DNA from: Mucilaginibacter robiniae
GTDB taxonomy: Bacteria; Bacteroidota; Bacteroidia; Sphingobacteriales; Sphingobacteriaceae
Length of the DNA: 64,000 bases
NCBI RefSeq assembly: GCF_012849215.1
Contig: NZ_CP051682.1
Location: forward strand, 3,968,001 to 4,032,000
Direction: 5' to 3'
Position numbers and translations under genes: made by a program. The notes beneath the pieces were generated by a model. That model searched no databases. It was given only the letters and a program-made list of their open reading frames with translations, and had not been told where the DNA came from. The stretch's first letter is position 1. Each line of letters begins with the position of its first letter. Shown one piece after another: positions 16,428 to 25,153 of this stretch.

Positions 16428-17288
16428 TTACAGTTGGCTGGGCTCCATATTTAAATGGTATTTAACCAGATTGTCTATAGGAGAGCGAATGATATTACCC
16501 ATACGCATACCATTTTCAGTAACTACCTCTTCCAGTACATTGCGGAAGTTGTAACCTACTGAACCAATACAGTTAAAGGTATAGTTTTGATAGTTAGGGT
16601 AGTGGGTTACCAAATTGCGGAAGAAATCTTCAAAAGAGGTTTTAACCAGGTTACGGGTGTACTCAATATGCACGTTGTTATCATACACAAACTTGCTGAA
16701 GCTGGCGCAGAAGCGGTTAGCCAGAGGTTGTGAGTAAACCGCATCGTTTACTTGATCTGGTGTCAGGTGGTAGGTGTTCCAGAAGTTTTTACGAACTGCT
16801 TCAGGCATATAGCCGCGTAAATAGTCTACCAGCAGCTTTTTGCCAATATAACAACCACTGCCTTCATCTCCTAAAATATAAGCACCCGAGTCAATATTTT
16901 GAAGGATATTTTTGCCATCATAAAGGCAAGTATTGGTACCTGTACCTAAAATAGCAGCAAAACCTTCATTGTGACCTAAAACAGCACGAGCAGCAGCCAG
17001 TAAATCGTGGCCAACACTTACTTTAGCATTAGTAAACACTTGCTTCATGGCATCTTCAACCAGTTTTCTCTTATCATCAGTTGAGCAACCTGCGCCGTAG
17101 TAGTACACGTCAGTTAATTTATCTACTTGCAAATCGGCAGGTAAACTATTCTTCAGTGATTGGATTATATATTCTGGGCTAACAAAGTATGGATTGTAAC
17201 CTTCGGTATTAAATAATACTTTTTTACCTTCATCGGTAACCAAACACCAATTTGTTTTGGTAGAGCCACCGTCAGCAATCAATTTCAT
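16428..17288 (-). CDS. BadF/BadG-type kinase, N-acetylglucosamine kinase-like
   Basis: The protein has 286 residues and a complete ASKHA kinase motif set: DGGSTKTNW at 6-14 (phosphate-1), GHDLLAAARA with Asp95 as likely catalytic base, LGTGTN at 114-119 (phosphate-2), and LGDEGSG near 139-145. The family phosphorylates N-acetylglucosamine or related amino sugars with ATP; many Bacteroidota members are annotated so without test. It is monocistronic, convergent with the NUDIX regulator gene, and paralogous to the degenerate copy at 14548-15396. A role in amino-sugar or cell-wall sugar recycling is inference. Confidence 0.85.
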   Translation of the reverse strand: MKLIADGGSTKTNWCLVTDEGKKVLFNTEGYNPYFVSPEYIIQSLKNSLPADLQVDKLTDVYYYGAGCSTDDKRKLVEDAMKQVFTNAKVSVGHDLLAAARAVLGHNEGFAAILGTGTNTCLYDGKNILQNIDSGAYILGDEGSGCYIGKKLLVDYLRGYMPEAVRKNFWNTYHLTPDQVNDAVYSQPLANRFCASFSKFVYDNNVHIEYTRNLVKTSFEDFFRNLVTHYPNYQNYTFNCIGSVGYNFRNVLEEVVTENGMRMGNIIRSPIDNLVKYHLNMEPSQL

Positions 17289-17489
17289 AAGTGTAATAAT
17301 TATTAGGGGCTAAAGTATGATTTACCCGATACTTAAAAAAATATTTTCTGGTAATAAGTCTATTTAAAAGTTTAATGTGCTGCCTAAATCGATTGTAAGT
17401 TATTTGAATTATACTTATAATTAATGTTAATTTTTAGCTTGTAATTGTTCTTGTCAGCATTACTCAAGCCTGATTAGCGCTAAAATAAA

Positions 17490-17497
17490 TATATTTG
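17490..17497 (+). promoter_or_regulatory. -7 box upstream of the nucleotide-sugar dehydrogenase
   Basis: TATATTTG matches the TAnnTTTG consensus and lies 23 bp before the start codon, predicting a leader of about 18 nt. No clear -33 element was seen. Confidence 0.5.
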
Positions 17498-17520
17498 CAG
17501 CCGTCCGCTTTATTTTTGTA

Positions 17521-18855
17521 ATGTCTGATTTATCGTTAAACCACCCCGAAGTTTGTTTTGTGCAACCTGAATTTATACGTATTGCTGTAGTTGGTTTAGG
17601 CTATGTAGGTTTGCCTTTAGCGGTTGAGTTTGCAACCCGGTACCCGGTGGTAGGTTTTGATGTTAAGCAAAACCGTATTGATGAATTAGCTCAAAGCTTT
17701 GATCGTACACAGGAAGTAGAACCAGAAAAAATTAAGGCCGTTGTAGATACAGCATCAGCTAACAAAGGTTTGCTCTTTACCTCGGATGCCGGCCAACTGG
17801 CAGATTGTAATGTGTATATTGTATCGGTACCAACACCTACCGACCGTCATAACCGCCCTGATTTAAGTTTGCTAACAAAAGCCAGCGAAACCATTGGGCG
17901 TGTTTTAAAAGTTGGCGATGTAGTCATCTATGAATCTACTGTATATCCTGGGGTAACGGAAGATGTTTGTGTCCCTGTGCTGGAACAAGTATCGGGATTG
18001 CGTTTTAATCATGATTTTTTTGCTGGTTACTCGCCCGAACGTATCAATCCAGGCGATAAGGTGCATACTTTAACTAATATTATAAAGGTTACATCAGGCA
18101 GTACGCCTGAGGTGGCCGATTTTGTAGATAGCCTGTATCAATCCATTATTATTGCCGGTACACATAAAGCGCCATCTATTAAGGTAGCCGAAGCTTGTAA
18201 GGTAATTGAAAACTCACAACGTGATATTAACATTGCCTTTGTCAATGAAATAGCTAAAATATTTAACCTGATAGGTGTGGATAGCCAAGCCGTATTAGAA
18301 GCCGCCAGTACCAAATGGAATTTTTTAAAATTTAAGCCAGGCTTAGTAGGCGGGCACTGTACGGGGGTTGATCCTTACTATCTGGCACAGCGTGCGCAGG
18401 AGGTAGGGTACCATCCGGAAATTATTTTAGCCGGTCGGCGTATTAATGATGGTATGGGCACCTATGTGGCTCTGGAAGTTATTAAGCTGATGGTAAAAAA
18501 CAACCTACCGGTTAAACATGCTAACATACTGGTGCTGGGCTTTACCTTTAAAGAAAACTGTCCTGACGTGCGCAACACCCGGGTAATTGATATTGTAAAA
18601 ACCTTACAGGAGTTTGATGCTGCGGTAGATGTGTACGACCCTTGGGCTCAACCCGATGAAGTATTGAAAGAATATCAGCTGATTACTTACAATCAGCAAC
18701 AGGCCTTGCAGCAACATTATGATGCCATTGTTCTGGCTGTAGCACATCGGGAGTTTTTGGAGTTAGACTACCAAAAGCTTAAGCGAAATGCACAATCTAT
18801 AGTTTACGATATTAAAGGTGTATTGAATACTGATCTGGTTAACGGGCGCTTATAG
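17521..18855 (+). CDS. UDP-N-acetylhexosamine 6-dehydrogenase-type nucleotide-sugar dehydrogenase (WbpA/TviB-like)
   Basis: This 444-residue enzyme of the UDP-glucose/GDP-mannose dehydrogenase family oxidises C6 of a nucleotide sugar to the uronic acid with two NAD+. The N-terminal Rossmann motif GLGYVGLPLAVEF lies at about 25-37, the central helix KVAEACKVIENSQRD at 221-235, and GGHCTGVDPYYL carries the catalytic Cys280. The C-terminal domain has TFKENCPDVRNTR. The KVIENSQRD form fits the UDP-GlcNAc/UDP-GalNAc/UDP-ManNAc branch (WbpA, TviB, VipA, WecC) better than UDP-glucose dehydrogenase; the sugar is not decided. It opens the polysaccharide island and would supply an acidic amino sugar. 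Confidence 0.9.
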   Translation: MSDLSLNHPEVCFVQPEFIRIAVVGLGYVGLPLAVEFATRYPVVGFDVKQNRIDELAQSFDRTQEVEPEKIKAVVDTASANKGLLFTSDAGQLADCNVYIVSVPTPTDRHNRPDLSLLTKASETIGRVLKVGDVVIYESTVYPGVTEDVCVPVLEQVSGLRFNHDFFAGYSPERINPGDKVHTLTNIIKVTSGSTPEVADFVDSLYQSIIIAGTHKAPSIKVAEACKVIENSQRDINIAFVNEIAKIFNLIGVDSQAVLEAASTKWNFLKFKPGLVGGHCTGVDPYYLAQRAQEVGYHPEIILAGRRINDGMGTYVALEVIKLMVKNNLPVKHANILVLGFTFKENCPDVRNTRVIDIVKTLQEFDAAVDVYDPWAQPDEVLKEYQLITYNQQQALQQHYDAIVLAVAHREFLELDYQKLKRNAQSIVYDIKGVLNTDLVNGRL

Positions 18856-18991
18856 TAACTATAGGTTAAGTTTCTGGAGCGTATTTCATGTAAATATCGG
18901 TGTCATATACACAATAACTTAGCTAAGTGTTTTGAAAAAATTATATCTTTGACTGCTTTTGACAGTTAATATTGATATAACCTATAATGAC
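18855..18991. repeat. Imperfect inverted repeat flanking the locus A promoter
   Basis: GTAACTATAGGTTA (18855-18868) and the reverse complement of 18978-18991 (GTCATTATAGGTTA) agree at 12 of 14 positions, with a perfect 9-bp core TATAGGTTA. They enclose 109 bp that contain the only good -7 box. This is the geometry of an invertible promoter, as known for capsule loci of Bacteroides, but the arms are short and no recombinase gene is in the window. Confidence 0.35.
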
Positions 18992-19159
18992 AATAATGCT
19001 TACAAAGGAAACGGAGTGGATGGAATTAGTTGATGAAAGCCTAGCTCTTACTAGGTAAGCACTTCTTTAAAATATTAAAAAGAAATCACATAATAATTTG
19101 TAGTCTCTATGTTCATAATAGGGGATGCAATAATTTATATCACAGTACTTTATTAGTGT
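18856..19159. other. Leader and promoter region of polysaccharide locus A
   Basis: No established gene is present. The stretch holds an exact -7 box (18944-18951), an inverted repeat flanking it (18855-18868 and 18978-18991) and a 23-codon frame at 18987-19058 (MTIMLTKETEWMELVDESLALTR) just after the putative transcription start. The small frame could be a leader peptide or chance. If the -7 box is used, the untranslated leader of the SLBB gene is about 200 nt, long enough for regulation of elongation. Confidence 0.45.
18944..18951 (+). promoter_or_regulatory. -7 box of polysaccharide locus A
   Basis: TATCTTTG matches TAnnTTTG. The next gene, the SLBB export protein, starts about 210 bp downstream. 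Similar TATCTTT boxes occur before the Wzi-lipoprotein group (35084) and before locus B (about 39667). Confidence 0.5.
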
Positions 19160-21709
19160 ATGAATCTGAAAAAAGTCGTTAAGACGTTTGTGTTTTTAGT
19201 TCTCATTGTATTTTCATTACCTATTCTGGCCCAAAATTTAGCAAACGTTAGGGTAGATGACCTGACCGATGCACAAGTACGCCAGCTCATGCAAAAGGCT
19301 GCTGCGGTGGGCTACACAGATGATGCCCAGCTAGCTCAACTTGCTGTTGCACAAGGTATGAATCCAAATGAAATACAGAAATTAACCGTAAGAGTTCAGA
19401 AGCTTAGAGAGCAAGATAAAACGAACGGCAGTAAAACAGGCATCAATACGCAAGGTGGGTTAAGTTTAGGGGGTAGAACTTATAACTTTCCGGCTTCTGA
19501 TTTGGATACAGATACAACCGATACTTCTTTATTTGCAAGTAATTATAATAGTCAATATGCTTATCGTAGGCAGCAAATGCGTGATGCTTACGGAAACTTA
19601 GTTCCAAAAGTATTTGGTGAAGATTTATTCAAAAATAGTAAAATTAGTTTTGAACCTAATTTAAGATTAGCTACTCCTAAAGGTTATGTAATTGGACCAG
19701 ATGATGATTTGATTATTGATTTAACTGGTGACAATGAGGCTAGTTATACTTTAAGAGTCTCTCCTGAAGGTACTATCAGGTTGCAGTATGTAGGTTTAAT
19801 CTCCGTAGGCGGATTAACTATTGAGCAAGCTACTTCAAAAATAAAGGCTAGTATGATTCGTACTTACCCAGGGTTAAGAAGTGGGCGTACTAGCGTAGCT
19901 ATTAACTTAGGTAATATCAGAAGTATTAAAGTTACTATTATTGGTGAAGCGGTCAGGCCCGGAACTTATACTTTATCTTCATTAGGTACTGTTTTTAATG
20001 CATTGTATGCATCAGGCGGGCCAAGTAAGAATGGTTCTTTTAGAAACATTCAAGTTATAAGAAATAATCATGTAATTAATACTATTGATGTATATGAGTT
20101 CTTGTTAAAGGGAATTGTAAAAAATATTCGATTGCAAGATCAAGACATTATTAATATTCCGGTTTACCAAACTCGTATAGAAATGAGTGGTGAAGTAAAA
20201 AGACCAGCCTTATATGAGATGCTGAGTACTGAGACTTTACAAGACGCGATTAACTTTGCCGGTGGTTTTTCAAGTCAAGCTTATACTGCTAATATTAAGG
20301 TATTACAAAATACCAGTCGTGAACGCAAATTGGTTGATGTAGATGCCAGTCATTTTGCTTCTTATAAACCAATAAACGGCGATAAGTACGTTGTGGAAAC
20401 TATACTTAACCGTTTTGAAAATAGGGTTGCAATAAACGGTGCTGTGTTCCGACCGGGCAAATACGAATTAGAAAAAGGATTAACTATTAAAGGGTTGATT
20501 GCTAAAGCTGATGGGTTAAGGGAAGATGCTTTTTTGAATCGTGGTTATATTTCAAGACTTAATCTGGATAATACACCTTCTTTATTGTCATTTGATGTAC
20601 AAAAAATTTTAAATGGTACAGAGGCAGATATTCCGTTGCAACGGGAAGACAATGTAACTATTAGTTCCATTTTTGATTTGCGCGATGAATATAGCGTTGA
20701 AATACAAGGTGAGGTTCGGTATCCGGGTATGTTTAAATATGCTGACAATACCAGCTTAGAAGCATTAATACAGATGGCTGGTGGTTTTAAAGAAGGAGCT
20801 ACTCCCAACCGGATAGAAATTTCAAGAAGAGTAAGGAATAGTGATGCCAGTTCGAAAGCAGCAATAACAGCACAGATATTTACTATAGATGTTGATCAAA
20901 ATCTTAAGCTTGTAGGTGAACCGTTTATTTTAAAACCTTTCGATATAGTTTCGGTACGTAATTCAGAGGGGTACCAAGTGCAAAAGATAGTACGCATACA
21001 AGGAGAAATATTATATCCGGGTACTTACACCATTCAGCGTAAGGATGAAAAAATTGCAGATATTATTAAACGTGCCGGCGGCTTAACTGCCATGGCTTTT
21101 CCTGAAGGTGCATCATTAAAGCGCCCTGGAACTGTAATTAAAAAAGATAAAAAAGCTAAAAGCGTAGTTGATAGTATTGATGCGGCAGAACAGCGGCAAC
21201 GATTACAAAATTTAAAACGACTGCAGTTTTCACAAGGTGTAACTGATACAGCCAGCATTCAAGATTCGGTAATTCGCAGTGATTTTGTTGGTATTAACAT
21301 GGTGAAAATTTTAGAAGACCCGTCGTCAAGATTTAACTTGCTGGTTGAAGACGGCGACATTATCGAAGTGCCTAAAGAATTACAAACGGTTAGAGTGACA
21401 GGCGAAGTGCTAAAACCAATAAACATTGTTTACAAACAAGGTAAGGGCATGGCAAAATACATCAGCGAATCTGGAGGGTTTACGTATAATGCTAACAGAA
21501 AAGGTTCATATGTAGTTTATGCAAACGGTACAATCCGGTCAACAAAGCATTTCCTGTTTTTCCGTAATCATCCATCTATTAAGCCCGGCGCCGAGATATT
21601 TGTACCTAAACGTGCTCCAAAACAGCCGGTTAGAATTCAAGATTTTATTGGTATATCTACAGCTTTAGCTTCATTAGCTGCTATTATGGTAGCATTATTA
21701 AACAAGTAA
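19160..21709 (+). CDS. SLBB-domain polysaccharide export protein, locus A
   Basis: The protein has 849 residues and belongs to the Wza-type polysaccharide biosynthesis/export group that forms the exit channel across periplasm and outer membrane. It has a signal peptide ending near LPILAQ (residue 25) with no lipobox Cys, unlike Wza. An N-terminal helical region follows at about 28-85, then the Poly_export domain at about 165-250 (YVIGPDDDLIIDL), then several SLBB repeats (IGEAVRPGTYTL, MSGEVKRPALYEM, INGAVFRPGKYEL, IQGEVRYPGMFKY, IQGEILYPGTYTI, VTGEVLKPINIVY). It ends in FRNHPSIKPGAEIFVPK and a hydrophobic helix. E. coli Wza has 379 residues and far fewer SLBB repeats. The Wzz-like gene follows 41 bp downstream. 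Paralogues are at 39799 and 62404. Confidence 0.93.
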   Translation: MNLKKVVKTFVFLVLIVFSLPILAQNLANVRVDDLTDAQVRQLMQKAAAVGYTDDAQLAQLAVAQGMNPNEIQKLTVRVQKLREQDKTNGSKTGINTQGGLSLGGRTYNFPASDLDTDTTDTSLFASNYNSQYAYRRQQMRDAYGNLVPKVFGEDLFKNSKISFEPNLRLATPKGYVIGPDDDLIIDLTGDNEASYTLRVSPEGTIRLQYVGLISVGGLTIEQATSKIKASMIRTYPGLRSGRTSVAINLGNIRSIKVTIIGEAVRPGTYTLSSLGTVFNALYASGGPSKNGSFRNIQVIRNNHVINTIDVYEFLLKGIVKNIRLQDQDIINIPVYQTRIEMSGEVKRPALYEMLSTETLQDAINFAGGFSSQAYTANIKVLQNTSRERKLVDVDASHFASYKPINGDKYVVETILNRFENRVAINGAVFRPGKYELEKGLTIKGLIAKADGLREDAFLNRGYISRLNLDNTPSLLSFDVQKILNGTEADIPLQREDNVTISSIFDLRDEYSVEIQGEVRYPGMFKYADNTSLEALIQMAGGFKEGATPNRIEISRRVRNSDASSKAAITAQIFTIDVDQNLKLVGEPFILKPFDIVSVRNSEGYQVQKIVRIQGEILYPGTYTIQRKDEKIADIIKRAGGLTAMAFPEGASLKRPGTVIKKDKKAKSVVDSIDAAEQRQRLQNLKRLQFSQGVTDTASIQDSVIRSDFVGINMVKILEDPSSRFNLLVEDGDIIEVPKELQTVRVTGEVLKPINIVYKQGKGMAKYISESGGFTYNANRKGSYVVYANGTIRSTKHFLFFRNHPSIKPGAEIFVPKRAPKQPVRIQDFIGISTALASLAAIMVALLNK

Positions 21710-21750
21710 ACACCAGAGTGTAGCATTTAGCTTTTGAAATAAATATTATC

Positions 21751-22869
21751 ATGGTTCCAGAAAAATCCAATAGTACATATCCCGTAAGCAACCAAATCAA
21801 AAAAAGCGATTATGAGGAAATATCAGTACGGGATATTATTCAAAAGTTTATAGCCTGGAAAAACTATATTCTTCGGCAATGGAAAATTGTATTGTTGGCT
21901 GTTATTTTGGGTGCAACAGCAGGATTCTTTTATGCTAGTAATAAAAAGATATTATATGTAGCTACTTGCACTTTTGTATTAGAAGATGATAATGGAGGCG
22001 GTAGTGGAGGCGGCCAGTTTGCTGGCTTAACATCATTAGTAGGCATAAATCTGGGTGGTGGAGGTGGTGGAGGCGGCATGTTCCAAGGAGATAACTTATT
22101 TGAATTATATCGATCCAGAAAGATGTTGCAAAAAACTTTGTTAAGCCCCATCTCTTCTAGTAAAAAGAAAGATTTATTAATCGATAGGTTTATAGTACTT
22201 AATAAAGCTGATTACGAGGACGATGATTATTCTAAATTAAAGTTGGTTAAGTTTGATCCTAGCCATGTGACAAGTTTGACTCGCTTGCAGGATAGTGTTT
22301 TACTCAACGTGATTGACAAAGTCAATACAAAGCATTTAGAAATTTTTCGCGGAAGAACAGGGATAATTACTGTAAATGTAAGAAGTGAAAATGAAGTATT
22401 TGCTAAGCAATTTAATGATCAAATAGTAAGTACAGTCAATGATTTTTATGTTCAAACTAAAACTAAAAAAGCTTTAGAAAACTTAGCTATTCTTCAACAC
22501 CAAACCGATTCAATCCGTGCTGCTATGCACCGGGCTTTAACAGGTATTGCTACTTCGATAGATGCTAATCCTAATGCTAATTTATCACGGCAAATTTTAC
22601 GTGTTCCATCTCAAGGTAGGCAAACAGATGCGGAAACAAACAAAGCTATATTGAGTGAACTAGTTAGAAACTTGGAGATGGCAAAGGTAGCCCTGCGTAA
22701 AGAAACGCCTTTAATTCAAATTATTGATGAGCCGATTTATCCCTTAAGAATTGAAGGATTAAGCAGAGCTATCACTGCCACTAAATGGGGGGTATTGGCT
22801 GGTGTGTTAACTATCCTTATTTTATCAGTATTGTTGCTATATAGAAAAATAGTTCAGGAAGTAGCGTAA
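21751..22869 (+). CDS. Wzz-like polysaccharide co-polymerase, locus A
   Basis: This 372-residue inner-membrane chain-length determinant has two transmembrane helices (about 43-62 and 347-366) flanking a periplasmic helical domain. The C-terminal IQIIDEPIYPLR segment before helix 2 is the usual proline-containing motif. After helix 1 there is a glycine-rich insertion with GGGSGGG and a run of eight Gly before MFQGDNLFELYRS. There is no cytoplasmic Wzc-type tyrosine kinase domain. It should act with the SLBB protein immediately upstream to control polymer length and export. Paralogues are at 42243 and 61326, each next to an SLBB gene. Confidence 0.9.
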   Translation: MVPEKSNSTYPVSNQIKKSDYEEISVRDIIQKFIAWKNYILRQWKIVLLAVILGATAGFFYASNKKILYVATCTFVLEDDNGGGSGGGQFAGLTSLVGINLGGGGGGGGMFQGDNLFELYRSRKMLQKTLLSPISSSKKKDLLIDRFIVLNKADYEDDDYSKLKLVKFDPSHVTSLTRLQDSVLLNVIDKVNTKHLEIFRGRTGIITVNVRSENEVFAKQFNDQIVSTVNDFYVQTKTKKALENLAILQHQTDSIRAAMHRALTGIATSIDANPNANLSRQILRVPSQGRQTDAETNKAILSELVRNLEMAKVALRKETPLIQIIDEPIYPLRIEGLSRAITATKWGVLAGVLTILILSVLLLYRKIVQEVA

Positions 22870-22870
22870 T

Positions 22871-22896
22871 AAAGCAGTATGGTAATAACCTGCTTT
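22871..22896 (+). terminator. Weak hairpin after the locus A Wzz-like gene
   Basis: AAAGCAG and CTGCTTT pair over 12 nt, followed by an A/T-rich run without a pure T tract. It could attenuate but probably does not fully stop transcription into the glycosyltransferase genes. Confidence 0.25.
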
Positions 22897-22955
22897 AATA
22901 ATAAAAAATTTATAAAAGCAACTACTTCTACAACAAACATATCTTTTATTAAAAA

Positions 22956-24065
22956 ATGAAGAAAGTATGTTTCTTTATCTCCTCCATTAACTTGTTTGGT
23001 GGTACAGGCAGGGTTTGCACTGAAATTGCTAATGCACTTGCAAGGCTGGATTATACAGTTACTATATTAAGTTTTCATGGAGACAAACCTTATTTTGAAT
23101 TGCATTCAAGTATCAAAGTTGTAAAGTTATATAGTAAAAAATACAACTTTAAACTGTTTTTACCTTTTGTAATTTTAAAGTTAAGGCAAAAAGTAAAGAA
23201 AATCGACCCTGATATTTTGATTAATGTTGATTCTGCTCTGTTTGCTTATTCATTCGTATCAACTAAAAGATTAAATATAAAAAATATTGTATGGGAACAC
23301 TTTAACTTCAATGTAAGTCTAGGTGCCAGTGTTAGAATTTGGGCTCGACGCTTGGCCGTTAAGCATGCGGATGTTATTGTAACATTAACAAGCCTGGATA
23401 AAAACATTTGGGAGAAAAATTTGGATTGCAAAGTACCTATTACTTCAATTCCAAATCCGCTACCTTTTTATAATGAAATATATGATCCTAACAAGAATAA
23501 AGTTGTGTTATCAGTCGGCCGTTTAACTCAAGAAAAAGGTTTCGACCGCTTGTTAGATGTTTGGTATATAGTAAAGCAAAATGCTACTGCTGCCGACTGG
23601 CAATTGCACATTGTTGGATCTGGTGAATTAAAGAGTGCATTAGAAAATAAAATTGATGCTTTACAATTAAATAGTTCAGTTCAACTCATTCCAGCAACAT
23701 CAACTATCCAAGATCATTATCAAGATGCTGCTATTTATTGCATGACTTCGCGCTTTGAAGGCTTTGGTATGGTTTTGATTGAAGCCGAAGCTTTTGGTTT
23801 ACCTATAGTAAGCTACAATTGTGAAATAGGCCCTGTAGAAATAATTAAACATAACCACAATGGATATTTAATAAAAGATGGTGATGAAAAATCTTTAGCA
23901 AACGCGCTATTATATTTGATGGATAACGAAGATGAAAGATTGCAAATGGGAGAGAGGGCATTTAATGATTCGGCAAATTATAGGGTAGATGTTGTGATTA
24001 AAAGATGGCTTGCCTTGTTTCATTATATTTGCACTGATCATCGTGCAGAACATAATAAGCTTTAA
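22956..24065 (+). CDS. GT4-type glycosyltransferase
   Basis: This 369-residue GT-B fold transferase has the N-terminal start MKKVCFFISSINLFGGTGRV, which carries the Gly-rich acceptor-side loop. The C-terminal donor domain begins SVGRLTQEKGFDRLL, and the retaining GT4 motif is RFEGFGMVLIEAEAFGLP. It should add one sugar to a lipid-linked precursor at the cytoplasmic face of the inner membrane. Donor and acceptor are unknown. It starts a closely packed run: the next gene begins 1 bp after its stop. Confidence 0.88.
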   Translation: MKKVCFFISSINLFGGTGRVCTEIANALARLDYTVTILSFHGDKPYFELHSSIKVVKLYSKKYNFKLFLPFVILKLRQKVKKIDPDILINVDSALFAYSFVSTKRLNIKNIVWEHFNFNVSLGASVRIWARRLAVKHADVIVTLTSLDKNIWEKNLDCKVPITSIPNPLPFYNEIYDPNKNKVVLSVGRLTQEKGFDRLLDVWYIVKQNATAADWQLHIVGSGELKSALENKIDALQLNSSVQLIPATSTIQDHYQDAAIYCMTSRFEGFGMVLIEAEAFGLPIVSYNCEIGPVEIIKHNHNGYLIKDGDEKSLANALLYLMDNEDERLQMGERAFNDSANYRVDVVIKRWLALFHYICTDHRAEHNKL

Positions 24066-24066
24066 A

Positions 24067-25152
24067 GTGAAGATATTATACTTTATTACAGGTCTGCGGC
24101 TGGGAGGAGCTGAAACACAGTTATTATTACTAGCCAAAAATGTCAGGAAACTAGGCCATGATGTAATGGTAGTGGCAATGGAGTCAGGTGGTATAATGGC
24201 TGAAAAATTTAGAAGTGAAAGTATTCAGGTTGAGGAGTTGAGCATATCGGGTGTAGCTACAATATGGAATGGTTATTACAGGTTTAAAGCAATTGTGCAA
24301 AATTATTCGCCTGATGTAATACATGCCCACATGATTCATGCTAATTTGTTTTCCAGAATTTACAGCATGTTTAATTGTGTTCCTAAATTGATATCAACAG
24401 CTCACAATATTAAGGAGGGTAACAAATTATTAATGAGTGGTTATTACTTTACCCGTTTGATACCTGATTGGTCAACAAACGTGAGTCAAGAAGCTTTCGA
24501 CCAATACGTGAAGCAAAAATATTTTTTTCGTCAAAAGTCTGTCTTTATACCTAATGCTGTTGACACTAATCAGTTTTATCCAGATCAGAAACATACCACG
24601 AGGCTCCGTAAAGAATTTAATATACAAGAGAATGCTTATGTTTTTTTTTCGGCTGGGAGATTGCATGTACAAAAAAATCATGCTGCTCTGCTAAATGCAT
24701 TTGCAATAGTTCGGCATAAACTATGTTATGCTGTATTGCTTCTTGCTGGAGAAGGTCCGTTAGAAAAAGAGTTACGTTTCTTATGTAAAGAGTTAAGCAT
24801 AGAAGAACATGTAAAGTTTATTGGTCGCAGAAATGATATTCCTGCTTTGATGAATTTATGTGACTGTTTTGTTTTAAGTTCTTTACATGAAGGTGCTCCA
24901 TTAGTTATAAATGAAGCAATTGCAACTAAAACCAATATTGTAGCTACAGATTGCGGTGGAACCAAAGAATTACTGAAAGATATAGGTATTATAGTAGATG
25001 TAAATAACATATCTGCTTTAGCCCAAGCGATGATAAAAACTAGTCAAATTCCTTCTACTAATGAACGCTTGGATAAAGCGCGCACCTATGTGATTAATAA
25101 TTTTTCTATCCCTACTGTTGTTAATAAATGGATAAAATTATACACAGAATAA
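24067..25152 (+). CDS. GT4-type glycosyltransferase
   Basis: The protein has 361 residues from a GTG start 1 bp after the stop of the previous gene. The frame is open upstream to an ATG at 24010, but that would add 19 residues overlapping the previous gene and spoil the usual start VKILYFITGLRLGGAETQ. The donor domain is FSAGRLHVQKNH and the family motif is SSLHEGAPLVINEAIATKT. It is a GT-B fold, retaining type, cytoplasmic enzyme. The GGAETQ start is typical of O-antigen and capsule transferases. Donor and acceptor are unknown. Confidence 0.86.
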   Translation: MKILYFITGLRLGGAETQLLLLAKNVRKLGHDVMVVAMESGGIMAEKFRSESIQVEELSISGVATIWNGYYRFKAIVQNYSPDVIHAHMIHANLFSRIYSMFNCVPKLISTAHNIKEGNKLLMSGYYFTRLIPDWSTNVSQEAFDQYVKQKYFFRQKSVFIPNAVDTNQFYPDQKHTTRLRKEFNIQENAYVFFSAGRLHVQKNHAALLNAFAIVRHKLCYAVLLLAGEGPLEKELRFLCKELSIEEHVKFIGRRNDIPALMNLCDCFVLSSLHEGAPLVINEAIATKTNIVATDCGGTKELLKDIGIIVDVNNISALAQAMIKTSQIPSTNERLDKARTYVINNFSIPTVVNKWIKLYTE

Positions 25153-25153
25153 A

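Noticed and set aside
24010..24066. ATG start at 24010 for the second GT4 gene of locus A
   Set aside because: It would overlap the preceding gene by 56 bp and add a segment foreign to the family; the GTG at 24067 directly follows the preceding stop.
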